The notes: generated by a model from the sequence alone, not told the origin. A stretch of DNA of 64,000 nt from Streptomyces sp. NBC_01237 (GCF_035917275.1 NZ_CP108510.1:124001-188000); one strand, 5' to 3'; shown: positions 17,710-27,371, counted from the stretch's first letter. A program made the numbers and translations.

Positions 17710-18195
17710 GTGCCCTCCCGAGTGATCGACAGCCGTCCGTCAAGAGTACGGACGCCTCGGCATCGAAATGGGTTGCGCAAGCAAGATGCCGATGAGTCCC
17801 AGGTGACTACGTGAGCCACACACGCCCTACCGGCCCGGTTCACTGCCACAGAACGTCGCAGGTCACGGGTTCCGGCACAGCCTCCGGCCCCGCCCTGCCC
17901 GGAGTCCTGGTGACAGACCTCCTGCGTTAGCGCTCGTAACACGATCATCCCGGCGGACGGCGACGTCCACACTCCACGGTCGCGTACCCACACCCTCACG
18001 TACGGCCGAGTCATCGCACCGGTAGCGCACAGCCAGGGCATCTCGACAAGAGCGTTTTACGAGTTCTCAGGCCGGCTTCTTCCGAGCCGTCGCCCACGGG
18101 GCGAAGCCTCGATGCCGTCGATGAGCGCCTCGGCGCCGTCGAAAGCGCGGCTCGTGCCCTCGCTGTCCGATGCCGCGGCGTCATAGGGTCGCCGC
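17710..18195. other. Gene-less stretch
   Basis: About 490 bp between divergent genes. No gene is recognised. Near the right end TAGGGT (18184-18189) ends 6 nt before the ATG at 18196 and probably acts as a -10 element. A 46-codon minus-strand frame overlapping the next gene's start is not convincing. Confidence 0.4.
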
Positions 18196-18795
18196 ATGCG
18201 ACGAAGGACAGGACTGGCGATGGCTGGGGCTGCGGCCCTGGCCTGGGGCGAGTGGTTGAACTGGCGCTGGTCCCATGCCCTCGTGGGGAGCAGCGGGGGC
18301 GCGTCCGAGGCTGTGGTCGTGTTGGGCTACCGGAACCCCCAACCGACGGCGAACTTCATCAACCGCTGGCGGGTCCGTGCTGGCGTTCGCTCCGTTGCCG
18401 CCGGCAACACGCGAGACACCCGCGTGATCTTCAGTGGTGGTGAGACCAGCAGCGGCGCCGCGGAGGCCCAGTTGATGGCTGACTACGCAAGGTCGGTAAT
18501 GGAGTTCGACGGCACCGTTCTTCTCGAAGACCGAAGTGCGACGACGTGGGAGAACATCACGAACGTGATCCCCTTGCTCAAGGACGTCGATCGCATCAAG
18601 ATCGTCTCCCAGCCGGCTCACGCGCTCAAGGCCCGTGCGTACTTGCGGCGACAGCGCCCTGATCTGGCTGAGAAGCTCGTGCGCGCGGATGACTACCGAC
18701 CTGGCGAGTGGATGGCCGCCAAACCTCTGCTGGCTCTGTACGGACTGTGGACGCTCCGCGGGCTCAAGGCCGATGAGCGGAGGATTTCGCTGTGA
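18196..18795 (+). CDS. DUF218/YdcF-SanA family protein
   Basis: 199 residues. After a short N-terminal hydrophobic segment the DUF218 core is visible: A-V-V-V-L-G-Y then V-I-F-S-G-G-E-T-S-S-G-A-A-E-A-Q-L-M-A-D-Y, and V-L-L-E-D-R-S-A-T-T-W-E-N. These are the signature G-x-x and R-S-x-x-T-x-E-N elements of the SanA/ElyC/YdcF group, associated with envelope integrity and vancomycin tolerance in other bacteria. The C-terminus (R-A-Y-L-R-R-Q-R-P-D) is typical. Start supported by TAGGGT 6 nt upstream. Its exact role is not known. Confidence 0.85.
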   Translation: MRRRTGLAMAGAAALAWGEWLNWRWSHALVGSSGGASEAVVVLGYRNPQPTANFINRWRVRAGVRSVAAGNTRDTRVIFSGGETSSGAAEAQLMADYARSVMEFDGTVLLEDRSATTWENITNVIPLLKDVDRIKIVSQPAHALKARAYLRRQRPDLAEKLVRADDYRPGEWMAAKPLLALYGLWTLRGLKADERRISL

Positions 18796-19468
18796 ACAGC
18801 TGCTGTCGCATCGGCGTCACAAACGGTGGTTCCTGAGCCGACGCCGGCAGATGAGTGCGAAGTTGATGGCACTTGTCGCGGTCGCGGTCGTCGTCGCGGT
18901 CACCGAGCACGACGTCCGGGCGGCGCCACGGCGCCGCCACGCACCGCCGGAAAGGCCATGGAGTCACCGAGGACGCCCCTCCCCACACGGAGTCCGACAG
19001 AGGCCGAAGGCGCACGGTGAACGGCGCCTTTTCACCCCAAAATGTCGTGCTGCTCCGTAGGGCGCATCCGCAGCCCTGTCCTTATCGGGCACCAGAACGG
19101 GCAGAGCAAGGGGAGTCGCGGACGAGTGTGGTCCCGGCGCCACAGAGGGATCACCAGAGTGTTCGTGCGGGATGCCGTACCACTCGGCGACCGCTTCCCG
19201 GGCGCGGCCACCGGAGCGGAAGGGTTCGGCGCGCCGCTCCAGGACGAGTGGGCCGCGGATTGGCGACAACCCCGCCGGCCAGGCGGTGGAACAACGGCGT
19301 GGGAGCCGTACAACCCCCAGGGCCCTTCAGTGGTCACACCTGCACCGAGCGATGCGTGTGTGCGGGGTCGGAGGCCAGGCAGGATCCGGCCCCGCATGTC
19401 ACCGGCTCGGAATACCGACTCGGACAGCCGTCACGGCGTCCGGCGTGCCGTAGGAGAAAAAGACACGC
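18796..19468. other. Gene-less stretch
   Basis: About 670 bp upstream of a secreted-protein gene. One plus-strand frame includes a piece reading A-V-P-L-G-D-R-F-P-G-A-A-T-G-A, loosely like an FG-GAP unit of the next gene, so this may be the remnant of a related gene or duplicated segment. No complete ORF is supported. Confidence 0.4.
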
Positions 19469-20914
19469 ATGCAGCAGAACCTTCGCACCATCCTCGCGAC
19501 CACCGCCTCGGCCGCCCTCGTCAGCGGGCTGCTGCTCGCCACCGGGGGGAGTGCCGTCGCAGCGCCGTCCGGGATGCAGGGCGACTTCAATGGCGACGGT
19601 TACCGCGACCTCGCGATCGCCGCGCCCCTCGGGAAGATCGGTGGAAAGGCGAAGGCCGGGTACGTGGCCGTCGTCCACGGCACCAAGAACGGGCTCGACA
19701 AGTCCAAGCGCACCATCATCAGCCAGGCCACCAGCGGTATCCCGGGTACGCCGGAGACGGGTGACTACTTCGGCGACCGCCTCACCACCGGTGACCTCGA
19801 CGGTGACGGGTACACCGACCTGGTGGTCGGCGTGCACGGCGAGCGGATCGGCAAGACCGACTCCTTCGGCGTCCTCACCGTCGTCTGGGGCGGCGCGAGC
19901 GGGCTGAAGTCCGCCGTCGACATTTCGGCGCCGCTGCCCAAGTACCGGAACGAACTGGGCTGGAGCCTCGCGTCCGGTGACTTCGACGGGGACGGGCGCA
20001 CCGACCTGGCCGCCGTCAACATCGCCGCACCCGAGCTGAACATATTCAAGGGACCCATCTCCCGGACGGGCAAAGCGGCGGGTCTCGTCGGTATCGACAC
20101 CTACAGCCAGACCGGCATCAACGCCGACCAGATCGTCGCGGGCAACGTCAACGGCGACGGTGCGACCGACCTCCTGGTCATGGGTCAGGAGGAGAGCGGC
20201 GACGGGTACCGGACCCGCAGTGTCCTCTACAAGGGGGGCAAGACCGGCCTCAAGTCGTCCAGCAAGGTCGCCGGGGGCTACGAGGCCGTCATCTCCGACG
20301 TCGACAAGGACGGTTACGGCGACATCGTGACCGGGAACTTCATGGAGAAGTCCGCCAGAGAACCGAACGGTGGTCCCGGAGGCGCGGTCACCGTGACGTA
20401 CGGCAGCGCTGCCGGGCTGTCCACCCGCAAGCCGGTCCGTATCACCCAGGCCACCACCAAAATCCCCGGCACCGCCACGAAGGGTGACCGCTTCGGCTGG
20501 AGCCTGGCCGCGGGTGACACCAACCGCGACGGCTACGCGGACATCGCGATCGGCGCGCCGGGCGAGGCCACGGGGAGCAAGCGGGCCACGGGCACGGTCA
20601 CCGTGCTGCGCGGCTCCGCCAAGGGGCTGACCGGCACCGGTTCCAAGAGCTTCACGCAGGACACGGCGGGCGTGCCCGGCACCGGCGAGACCCAGGACCA
20701 GTTCGGCTCCTCCGTCGAACTCACGGACAGCAACAAGGACGGCCGCGCGGAACTGGTGGTCGGCGCCTACGCCGAGAACAACGGCGCGGGTTCGATCTGG
20801 CTCTTCAAGTCCGGTACGAGCGGTATCACCGCCACCAGCTCGACGACCTTCGGCGCCGCCTCGGTCGGCGGGCCCTCCGGTCTGTCGTACTTCGGCGACG
20901 TCCTCGCCGGATAG
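19469..20914 (+). CDS. Secreted FG-GAP/VCBS repeat protein
   Basis: 481 residues. A signal peptide (basic start, then A-S-A-A-L-V-S-G-L-L-L-A-T-G-G and A-V-A-A) is followed by at least six FG-GAP/integrin-alpha-like repeats. Each has a D-x-D-G-x-x-D-L Ca-binding loop (for example D-F-N-G-D-G-Y-R-D-L, D-L-D-G-D-G-Y-T-D-L, D-T-N-R-D-G-Y-A-D-I) and V-P-G-T-x-E-T-x-D-x-F-G linker segments. The fold is a beta-propeller acting outside the cell, possibly in adhesion or polysaccharide binding. AGGAGA lies 11-12 nt before the ATG. No catalytic domain is attached. Confidence 0.9.
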   Translation: MQQNLRTILATTASAALVSGLLLATGGSAVAAPSGMQGDFNGDGYRDLAIAAPLGKIGGKAKAGYVAVVHGTKNGLDKSKRTIISQATSGIPGTPETGDYFGDRLTTGDLDGDGYTDLVVGVHGERIGKTDSFGVLTVVWGGASGLKSAVDISAPLPKYRNELGWSLASGDFDGDGRTDLAAVNIAAPELNIFKGPISRTGKAAGLVGIDTYSQTGINADQIVAGNVNGDGATDLLVMGQEESGDGYRTRSVLYKGGKTGLKSSSKVAGGYEAVISDVDKDGYGDIVTGNFMEKSAREPNGGPGGAVTVTYGSAAGLSTRKPVRITQATTKIPGTATKGDRFGWSLAAGDTNRDGYADIAIGAPGEATGSKRATGTVTVLRGSAKGLTGTGSKSFTQDTAGVPGTGETQDQFGSSVELTDSNKDGRAELVVGAYAENNGAGSIWLFKSGTSGITATSSTTFGAASVGGPSGLSYFGDVLAG

Positions 20915-20981
20915 CAGCCTGGTAGGGCTTGTCACGTCAATGGGCAGCTAGCTCGTCTGGTGGTGTCCTGCTGGTACGACG

Positions 20982-21290
20982 GTGGATGAACTCGCCATGT
21001 GCCGGAGAGGGTTGGCGGCGCCGGGGAGGTGTTCGCACCATAGGCGCGCCGACCATCGGGGGAAGGGCGGTCTCCATCTGCGGGGCCGTTTGCTGGACGG
21101 GCTCCGAAAGCCGATGCAGCCGATGGCCGGGCGGCGGCGGTGGGGGCGGCCGCCGGTGGAGGACATCGGGCTTCCCAAGGACGGAACGTCCTCGCCCGGG
21201 GTGGACCGGCAGCACTCCGGCACCCTGGGCGAGGTCGGCACCTGCCGGATCGGCGTCGTGTCCAGGCCGCGAGGATTGCGTATCACACGG
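20982..21290 (+). pseudogene. IS701-family transposase remnant
   Basis: The frame from 20982 encodes M-D-E-L-A-M-C-R-R, then K-G-G-L-H-L-R-G-R-L-L-D-G-L-R-K-P-M-Q-P-M-A, and after a gap G-L-P-K-D-G-T-S-S-P-G-V-D-R-Q-H-S-G-T-L. These are the N-terminal helix and the D-D-T-G-F-P-K-D-G-T region of IS701-type transposases. Part of the internal sequence is missing (about 70-80 residues between the two motifs) and the C-terminal half is absent. It is non-functional. Confidence 0.65.
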
Positions 21291-21530
21291 TCGATCCTGC
21301 GTTGCTGGTACGGAACGGGGCCAGCCTCTCTTCTGCGCTGCTCGTGGAGGAGGGGCGACGCGGCCTGCACGGCCCCTCACACCCACCCCGCCCCGCCCAC
21401 GCTCGCGGCTCCTGCGTCGACTCGGCACCGTAATAACGCCGCTTTCGCCACCGTCCGGGCGCATCGCGGCAGCCGAGAACCGCGCACTCCGCTGAACCGT
21501 CGAGCGGGCCGGGCGGATGCTGGTGGCCCC

Positions 21531-22049
21531 TCAGTTCTGGATCAGGCCGACGACCGGGACGGGTGCGACGTGGCCGGTTGCCGGAACGGTCCGTGCCAGG
21601 GCGAGGCCGATGTCGACCAGCGATGATCGGCGGAGGCGTGCGACCTCGGGGACGGGAGTCCAGACCGACTCGACGGTTTCGCCGTTCGGCTCGGGGCGGA
21701 GTTGGCCGCCGGTGATACGGACCTGGTAGAAGATGCCGACATTCTGGTGCGTGATTCCCGCACGCGCGGCGGCTGCGGGAATCACCCTTGAGTCCACGCC
21801 CAGCAGGCGTTCGACCGCCGCGTCGCAGCCGGTCTCCTCGGCAACCTCCCGGATCACCGCGTCGAACGGATCCTCGGCGTGCTCGACCCTGCCGCCCGGA
21901 AGAGTCCAGTTTCCTGACGCGTGATGGGCGAGTAGCACCCGCCCGTCCTCTATGCACACGGCGTACGCCGCCAGCCGGAAACTTCCCCCCTTCGGCTCGC
22001 TTGCGATCGGCTCGGCTGCACCAGCTGTTTCTTGGTTCATGGGGGTCAT
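21531..22049 (-). CDS. NUDIX hydrolase
   Basis: 172 residues with a complete Nudix box: G-G-R-V-E-H-A-E-D-P-F-D-A-V-I-R-E-V-A-E (then E-T-G), residues about 52-75. NUDIX enzymes cleave nucleoside diphosphate derivatives (NDP-sugars, ADP-ribose, capped or damaged nucleotides) and need divalent metal bound by the R-E-x-x-E-E glutamates, all present here. The substrate cannot be predicted. The ATG at 22049 may be leaderless (CAGGAT 7 nt upstream), with no strong ribosome-binding site. Monocistronic. Confidence 0.9.
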   Translation of the reverse strand: MTPMNQETAGAAEPIASEPKGGSFRLAAYAVCIEDGRVLLAHHASGNWTLPGGRVEHAEDPFDAVIREVAEETGCDAAVERLLGVDSRVIPAAAARAGITHQNVGIFYQVRITGGQLRPEPNGETVESVWTPVPEVARLRRSSLVDIGLALARTVPATGHVAPVPVVGLIQN

Positions 22050-22319
22050 CCTGGCCTACGTCAACTGCTCATTCGCAACCGGAATACCAGTGCCCGCATG
22101 GGGACTGCGATCGCCTTCAGGCTGCCCCTACGCCCTCAGTCGCTCTGAACCAGGAGCTGTTCCGCAGTCCCGCACACCCGAACCTATCGATGATCGCGGA
22201 GAGAAACCTTCTCCGCTCCGACGCGGTTGCCGGTGGTGCGCGATGACGACCGTCGAGCAGGTCGCCACTCCCGCGCACAGCCGCTCCGGCTGCCTGCCCA
22301 CGCGCTGACGGCGGCGGCA

Positions 22320-23288
22320 TCAGCAGCGGGTATGCGTGGCGATGAACCTCCGTACCTCGGCCTCCAGTTCCTGGTCCTCCGGGGCACCTCCGAAGCCACC
22401 GTGCGGCATCGCCTCTCCCACGTGCAGTTCGGCCGGAACGCCGACCGTGCGCAGCCGGCGGTGCATCCGCACCGTGCCGGAGAGAAGGGTGTCCCGTGTC
22501 CCCGACTGCAAGTACGTGGGTGGGAAGTGGCTCAGGTCGTCGGCGAACAGCGGCGACAAGTACGGCTCGTCCAGCGGCCGGCCCGCCGCGTAGAGCAGGT
22601 TCACCACTTCCAGGGAGGGTGGCAGCTCGTCGATACCTGCCAGCGTTCGATGGGTGTCGCCGGACTCGGTGAGGTCTACCTCCGGAGTGAGCAGTACGGC
22701 TGCGGCGGGCATCGGCAGGCCCTCGTCGTGGGCCCGCACGAGCAGTGCCGCGGCGATGTTCCCGCCGGCCGACGCACCGGTGACCACGATGTCGCGCGGG
22801 TCGTACGCGTCGAGGAGTCGGCGGTAGACGGTGACAGCGTCATCGAGGGCCGCCGGGTAGGGGTGCTCGGGCGGCATCCGGTAGTCGACGGCATAGGTCT
22901 TCAGTCCGCTGCTCTCACCGGCGAGACCGCCTGCGAAGCGGCACATCTCACCCGAACCGAAGATCAGCGCCCCGCCGTGGAAGTACAGCTGGACCGCCGT
23001 GCCGCCATCGCCCGCTTCGGGAGCACGCACCACGTAGACGCTGACCCCGTCGATGTCGACCTCCGAGGAGTCGACCGGCCGTCCGCTCCCCATCCCGGCC
23101 AGACGGGTCCGGGCCTCGCTGTCCCAGGTCCTGACCAGTTCCTGCCATCCTGCGTAGTCGTCGACGGCGGGGAACTGTATGTCCTGTCGCGGCTTCTCCA
23201 GGCCGCGTACCGCCTCGGCGCTGAGTCCTGCCGGGGGCGGGAACTCGCCGGTCCGCGCGTGAACGGGGGCGGATGCGTGATCGCGCAT
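22320..23288 (-). CDS. Alpha/beta-hydrolase esterase of the HSL family
   Basis: 322 residues. It has the oxyanion motif Y-F-H-G-G-A (HGG type), the nucleophile elbow G-A-S-A-G-G, the acid Asp in S-G-T-R-D and the catalytic His in P-H-G-G, all in the order of hormone-sensitive-lipase-like carboxylesterases. Such enzymes hydrolyse short-chain or aromatic esters. The start is ATG 23288 (GGAG 6 nt upstream); the open frame runs on to 23525 without good coding features. It lies just downstream of FAD monooxygenase copy A on the same strand, about 330 bp away. Confidence 0.88.
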   Translation of the reverse strand: MRDHASAPVHARTGEFPPPAGLSAEAVRGLEKPRQDIQFPAVDDYAGWQELVRTWDSEARTRLAGMGSGRPVDSSEVDIDGVSVYVVRAPEAGDGGTAVQLYFHGGALIFGSGEMCRFAGGLAGESSGLKTYAVDYRMPPEHPYPAALDDAVTVYRRLLDAYDPRDIVVTGASAGGNIAAALLVRAHDEGLPMPAAAVLLTPEVDLTESGDTHRTLAGIDELPPSLEVVNLLYAAGRPLDEPYLSPLFADDLSHFPPTYLQSGTRDTLLSGTVRMHRRLRTVGVPAELHVGEAMPHGGFGGAPEDQELEAEVRRFIATHTRC

Positions 23289-23616
23289 GCTGTTCTCCTC
23301 GTCGTGGGGATGGGGCAGGTGACGCGGCGCCCGGTCCTCGGTCAGGTCCGGGTCGCCGGGGTCCCGGTGGGCGCGGGGTCCTGCTGACCGCCTGCGCCGG
23401 GGCGGGTGCGGCGCAGACGGTCGGCCGACCAGGGCCGAGGACAGGAGGGTGAGCACCATCGCGGAGACGGTGATGGCTGTCCGGAACCGCCCGGGAGTCG
23501 GTTCATCGCTCGCGCCCTTGATCAACGTCGATGCGTTCGGGGTTCGGGAGCCGCTGCCGCCCAGGCTTGAGCGAGGGCGGGACGGAGAGCATCAGATCGA
23601 TGCCTCAGCGGCTCGC
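23289..23616. other. Intergenic region between esterase and monooxygenase A
   Basis: About 330 bp on the same strand. The frame upstream of the esterase start contains a hydrophobic piece (A-I-T-V-S-A-M-V-L-T-L-L-S-S-A-L) that could be a decayed membrane segment. No other feature is recognised. Confidence 0.35.
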
Positions 23617-24747
23617 TCAGCGGCTCTTCTCGGTGATCATGCTGACCAGGCCCTGCGCCGTGTTGTACTCGGAGTCGGTCCGCGGGATCTCTCCACCTTC
23701 AGAGGTGGTGGCCGCTGCGCCGCGGGGGAACATGGCGTGCTCGTACTCGGTGAGCGCGGCCTCGATGTCCTCGGGGTGCGCGGCGAGGGCCCTGCCGAGT
23801 TCGGCGCCGTCGTACATGGCCAGGTTGGCGCCGTCGCCGTTCGGGGGCGCGAGGTGGGCGGCGTCGCCGATCAGGGTGACCCCCGGCACCCGGTCCCACC
23901 GGTGACTGGTCGGCAGGGCGTACTGGGGGCGCAGGACCGGCGCGGTGTCACCATCGGTGATCAGCGCGGTGAGTTCCGGTGCCCAGCCGTCGAACTCGGC
24001 CGCGATCCGCGCGGCGGCCGCGGCGGCATCGGTGAAGTCGATGGTGGCGAACCAGTCCTGCGGCCTGGTCAGCGCCACGTAGGTGTGCAGGGTGTCGGCG
24101 CTTTCCCGGTGAGCGAAGATCTCCCTGCCCGGCGCGGGCGCCATCAGCATCCCGCCGCCGACCGCCTTCGCGGCGGCCGGGTGGCGGGTGTCGGCGTCGT
24201 ACAGGTAGGTCTCGACGACCGATGTGCCGGCGTACTCGGGTGTGGCGGTGGTGAGCAGTGGCCGGACCCGTGACCAGGCGCCGTCCGCACCGACCAGCAG
24301 GCTCGTGACGACGGTCCCGCCGCCGGCGAACGTCACCTCGTGGCGGCCCGGTCCCAGGGCGCGGGCTCCGCTGACCTTGTGCCCCCACCGGACGGTGCCG
24401 GCCGGGAGCGAGTCGAGCAAGACCTGTCGTAACTCGCCGCGTTGCACCTCGGGGCGTCCGCCCGTGCCGTCGTCGGCCTTGTCGAACAGGACGGTTCCGT
24501 CCGGGTCGAGGATCCGCGTCGCCTGGCGGCCCTCCATGACGATGGCGTGGAACTCGTCCATCAGGCCGGCCGCCTTGAGGGCGAGCTGTCCGTTGTAGTC
24601 GTGGATGTCGAGCATCCCGCCCTGTGTGCGCACCGTCGGGGAGGACTCCGCCTCGTAGACCGTGGCCGGTATTCCGTGGACGTGCAGGACGCGGGCCAGC
24701 GTGAGTCCGCCGAGTCCTGCGCCGATGACCGTGACGGGAATGTGCAT
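23617..24747 (-). CDS. FAD-dependent monooxygenase, copy A
   Basis: 376 residues of the PHBH/TetX-like flavoprotein hydroxylase group. Near the N-terminus V-I-G-A-G-L-G-G-L-T-L-A-R binds the FAD ADP moiety; the second FAD motif is G-V-T-L-I-G-D-A-A-H-L (about 290-300). These enzymes use NAD(P)H and O2 to hydroxylate aromatic or polycyclic substrates such as tetracyclines. Start ATG 24747 after GAGGAGCCACC. It is a near-duplicate of the gene at 57317-58465 (same fold, 240 identical bp in the middle), but its C-terminal 40 residues differ. The neighbouring TetR lies about 780 bp further right. Confidence 0.9.
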   Translation of the reverse strand: MHIPVTVIGAGLGGLTLARVLHVHGIPATVYEAESSPTVRTQGGMLDIHDYNGQLALKAAGLMDEFHAIVMEGRQATRILDPDGTVLFDKADDGTGGRPEVQRGELRQVLLDSLPAGTVRWGHKVSGARALGPGRHEVTFAGGGTVVTSLLVGADGAWSRVRPLLTTATPEYAGTSVVETYLYDADTRHPAAAKAVGGGMLMAPAPGREIFAHRESADTLHTYVALTRPQDWFATIDFTDAAAAAARIAAEFDGWAPELTALITDGDTAPVLRPQYALPTSHRWDRVPGVTLIGDAAHLAPPNGDGANLAMYDGAELGRALAAHPEDIEAALTEYEHAMFPRGAAATTSEGGEIPRTDSEYNTAQGLVSMITEKSR

Positions 24748-24897
24748 GGTGGCTCCTCGCGATCGGGGCCGCCCAGTGAGCTCCGGACTGCCGTCTCCCA
24801 CACGTTGCCGGACCTCACCGACAAGCCACCGACATCGAACCGGCAGCCGCCGATGGATGACCGACACCACACATCGGTCCCGACCTACCCGGTCCCG

Positions 24898-25359
24898 TCA
24901 CCTACCCCGGGCCCGACACCTACCCCGGCCCGGACCACGACGGCGAGATGTCCTGACCGGGAGTGACCCGATGCGAGCCCCACTGCTGGGCCGGTCGGGC
25001 AGAATTGCCGCGACCAGCTCGGTCATGGCATCGGCAGCCTCGGCGTACCGGCCTTCCACGGAGAGTCCGGCAGCCCACTCATGCAGCCCTTCGACCACGG
25101 GGGCTCCGGACAGTTCGGCCTGTGCACGGCCGATGGCGAACATCTCGGCGCGCATGGCGAGCCCTTCGGCGCGTCGACCCAGACCGTACAGCTCTCTCGG
25201 GCACGTGTTGGGGGCCCCGTACAGCACATCCGCACGGACAGGTTCGGCCGGATCGATGGACCGCGCCGCGGCCACCGCTTCCTCGTGCAGCGCGAGGCCG
25301 GCCGGATGCTTCCTGCGGGAGCTCCGGTGAAAGGGCCCGTGGGTCCTCGCCGAATTCAC
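24898..25359 (-). pseudogene. TPR-type protein fragment
   Basis: A minus-strand frame encodes A-V-A-A-A-R-S-I-D-P-A-E-P-V-R-A-D-V-L-Y-G then A-N-T, G-L-A-M-R-A-E-M-F-A-I-G-R and E-G-R-Y-A-E-A-A-D-A-M-T-E-L-V-A-A. This helical repeat pattern is typical of the middle of Streptomyces tetratricopeptide proteins. It begins and ends without the expected flanking repeats, has no good start, and stops abruptly at 24898. It appears to be a truncated remnant stranded between monooxygenase A and the TetR gene. Confidence 0.55.
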
Positions 25360-25529
25360 TCCCTGCCCCCTCGGTCGCGTCTACCGGTCGGGCTGTTGCC
25401 CGACTCCTGGAACCGGAGCGGGCGGTGCTGATCAGGAGGCCGGGACGGCCGCTGAGGACGACGGCCGGGAGTTCACCGGCGAGTCCCTTGAGTGCGGTGT
25501 TGCGTCCGATGTGAACCTGACGGAAAGGT

Positions 25530-26195
25530 TCAGGCGCGCGGCAGCACGCCCAGGAGCGCCGAGGTGAAGGAGACGCGCAGTGCGTCACGCAGCTCCAGGT
25601 GGAGCACGCAGAGGGCGGGCTCGTCCGCGTAGGCGGCAACGAGGCTGGGGGGCGGCGGTACGTACGCCGACAGGGCACCCGCCGAGACCAGGCTCATCAG
25701 GCAGAACGTCTGCGCGCCGTCGCCGAGTTCGGGCACATGGCGGCGCACGAGTTCGACCATGGCCGCGAGCCGCGTGAGGGCGGAACGCTTGTGCCGCTTG
25801 ACCACCTCGACCGAGACGTTGTGCTCAAGGACTCCGCCCTGCGCGCCGAAGAGGTCGCACAGCACCACCCGGTCTGCCAGTGACCGGCTGAGCACCTCGG
25901 CCAGCTGGCCTGCCCGCGCCTCCGGTGCCGCGGACGCCTCGATGCCCGCGGCCAGCTCCCCCGCCAGCTCCGCGAGCCAGTTCTCCAGAGAAACGTCCAG
26001 CAGTTCGAGCAGCACCGCCTCGCGCGACTCGAAATACCGCAGGACGTTCGACTTGGCCAGGCCCACCCGCCGGCTGAGTTCGTTGAGGGTCACCTCGGCC
26101 ACGGTCATCTCGTCGAGCATCGCCGCCGCCGTGTCCAGGATCGCCCGGCGACGGATCTCCCGCTGCTCCGCGCTTCGCGCCCGCTGGAATGTCAC
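25530..26195 (-). CDS. TetR-family regulator of the adjacent SDR gene
   Basis: 221 residues. The HTH reads R-R-A-I-L-D-T-A-A-A-M-L-D then V-T-L-N-E-L-S-R-R-V-G-L-A-K-S-N-V-L-R-Y-F. The ligand domain is helical with a C-terminal L-R-D-A-L-R-V-S-F-T-S. GTG start at 26195; TAAGAT (minus strand, 26207-26212) lies 11 nt upstream, so the leader is very short. It is divergent from the SDR gene at 26304, and three palindromic sites in the 108-bp gap are almost certainly its operators, controlling both genes. Confidence 0.9.
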   Translation of the reverse strand: MTFQRARSAEQREIRRRAILDTAAAMLDEMTVAEVTLNELSRRVGLAKSNVLRYFESREAVLLELLDVSLENWLAELAGELAAGIEASAAPEARAGQLAEVLSRSLADRVVLCDLFGAQGGVLEHNVSVEVVKRHKRSALTRLAAMVELVRRHVPELGDGAQTFCLMSLVSAGALSAYVPPPPSLVAAYADEPALCVLHLELRDALRVSFTSALLGVLPRA

Positions 26196-26206
26196 GTCAT
26201 CAGCCT

Positions 26207-26290
26207 ATCTTAGAGACCATCGGTCTCTTGACAGAAGACCGGCGGTCTCTTACGTTGATCCCCCCAGCAAATAACAGACCGATGGTTTCT
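26207..26290. promoter_or_regulatory. Divergent promoters with three TetR operators
   Basis: Three copies of a 17-bp palindrome with consensus AGAGACC-nnn-GGTCTCT. Site 1 at 26212-26228 has perfect 7-bp arms; site 2 at 26234-26250 and site 3 at 26274-26290 each have a perfect 5-bp core. On the plus strand TTGACA (26228-26233) and TACGTT (26251-26256) are separated by exactly 17 bp, and site 2 fills that spacer. On the minus strand TGTCA-type -35 (26229-26234) and TAAGAT -10 (26207-26212) enclose site 1. Repressor binding would therefore block both promoters. Confidence 0.85.
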
Positions 26291-26303
26291 TCAGGAGTGC
26301 GTC

Positions 26304-27224
26304 GTGAGCGGCAACTGGACCGAGAAGCACATCCCTGATCAGCACGGCCGGGTCGCGATCGTGACCGGCGCCAACACCGGGCTGGGCTTCGAGACCGCCC
26401 GGGTGCTCGCCGCACGCGGGGCAACGGTGGTCCTGGCCGTCCGCGACGTCGAGAAGGGAAAGCAAGCAGCCGCCCGCATGGCCGGCGACGTCACCGTCCA
26501 GGCCCTCGACCTGACCTCCCTGGACTCGATCCGGTCCGCGGCGGCCGACCTGCGCACCGCCCACCCGCGCATCGACCTTCTGATCAACAACGCGGGCGTG
26601 ATGTACACCCCGAAGCAGACCACCGTCGACGGCTTCGAGCTGCAGTTCGGCACCAACCACCTCGGCCACTTCGCCCTGACCGGCCTGCTGCTGGACCGGC
26701 TCCTGCCCGTACCCGGCTCCCGCGTCGTGACGGTCAGCAGCATCGGCCACCGCATCCGGGCCGCCATCCACTTCGACGACCTGCAGTGGGAGCGCTCTTA
26801 CGGCCGCGCCGCCGCCTACGGCCAGGCCAAACTGGCCAACCTGATGTTCACGTACGAACTGCAGCGCCGGCTCGCACCGCACGGCACCACGGTCGCGGTC
26901 GCCGCCCACCCCGGCGTGTCCAACACCGAGCTCACCCGCTACACACCCGCCGCGCTTCGCGTGCCCCTCACCTGGCTCGCACCGCTGCTCACCCAGAAGG
27001 CCGAGATGGGCGCCCTGCCCACCCTGCGCGCCGCCACCGATCCGGCCGTCACCGGCGGCCAGTACTACGGCCCCGGCGGCCGGAGGGAGATGCGCGGCTA
27101 CCCGAAGCTGGTCACCTCCAGCCCCGACTCCCACGACCGGGCCGCACAGCAACGCCTGTGGACCGTCTCCGAGGAGCTCACCGGGGTGACATTTTCAACG
27201 GTGCTTCCGCAGCGGGATTCCTGA
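26304..27224 (+). CDS. Short-chain dehydrogenase/reductase
   Basis: 306 residues of the retinol-dehydrogenase-like SDR group. It has the cofactor motif T-G-A-N-T-G-L-G (about residues 20-27), N-N-A-G-V, then the catalytic Y-G-Q-A-K (YxxxK) following V-V-T-V-S-S-I. A basic residue after the first strand (A-V-R-D) suggests NADP(H). GTG start at 26304 with AGGAG 7 nt upstream. It is divergent from the TetR gene and its promoter overlaps two operators, so it is probably induced by the TetR ligand. Substrate unknown. Confidence 0.9.
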   Translation: MSGNWTEKHIPDQHGRVAIVTGANTGLGFETARVLAARGATVVLAVRDVEKGKQAAARMAGDVTVQALDLTSLDSIRSAAADLRTAHPRIDLLINNAGVMYTPKQTTVDGFELQFGTNHLGHFALTGLLLDRLLPVPGSRVVTVSSIGHRIRAAIHFDDLQWERSYGRAAAYGQAKLANLMFTYELQRRLAPHGTTVAVAAHPGVSNTELTRYTPAALRVPLTWLAPLLTQKAEMGALPTLRAATDPAVTGGQYYGPGGRREMRGYPKLVTSSPDSHDRAAQQRLWTVSEELTGVTFSTVLPQRDS

Positions 27225-27371
27225 GGCCGCGACCGGGTTCCCCCGGTGTACACCGCTTCCTGGCCTCCGACGTGTACGCGCGCGACGGCGCGGGCCCCCG
27301 TGTCCTCGCCGTCGCTGCCGCCGACCGCGCCCGCACAAGCTCAACGGCCGTCCGCACGTCCTCATGGCCTG

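Noticed and set aside
18046..18195. Minus-strand 46-codon frame (about 18060-18200)
   Set aside because: Overlaps the start of the DUF218 gene and shows no conserved feature, though the protein-like composition was noted.
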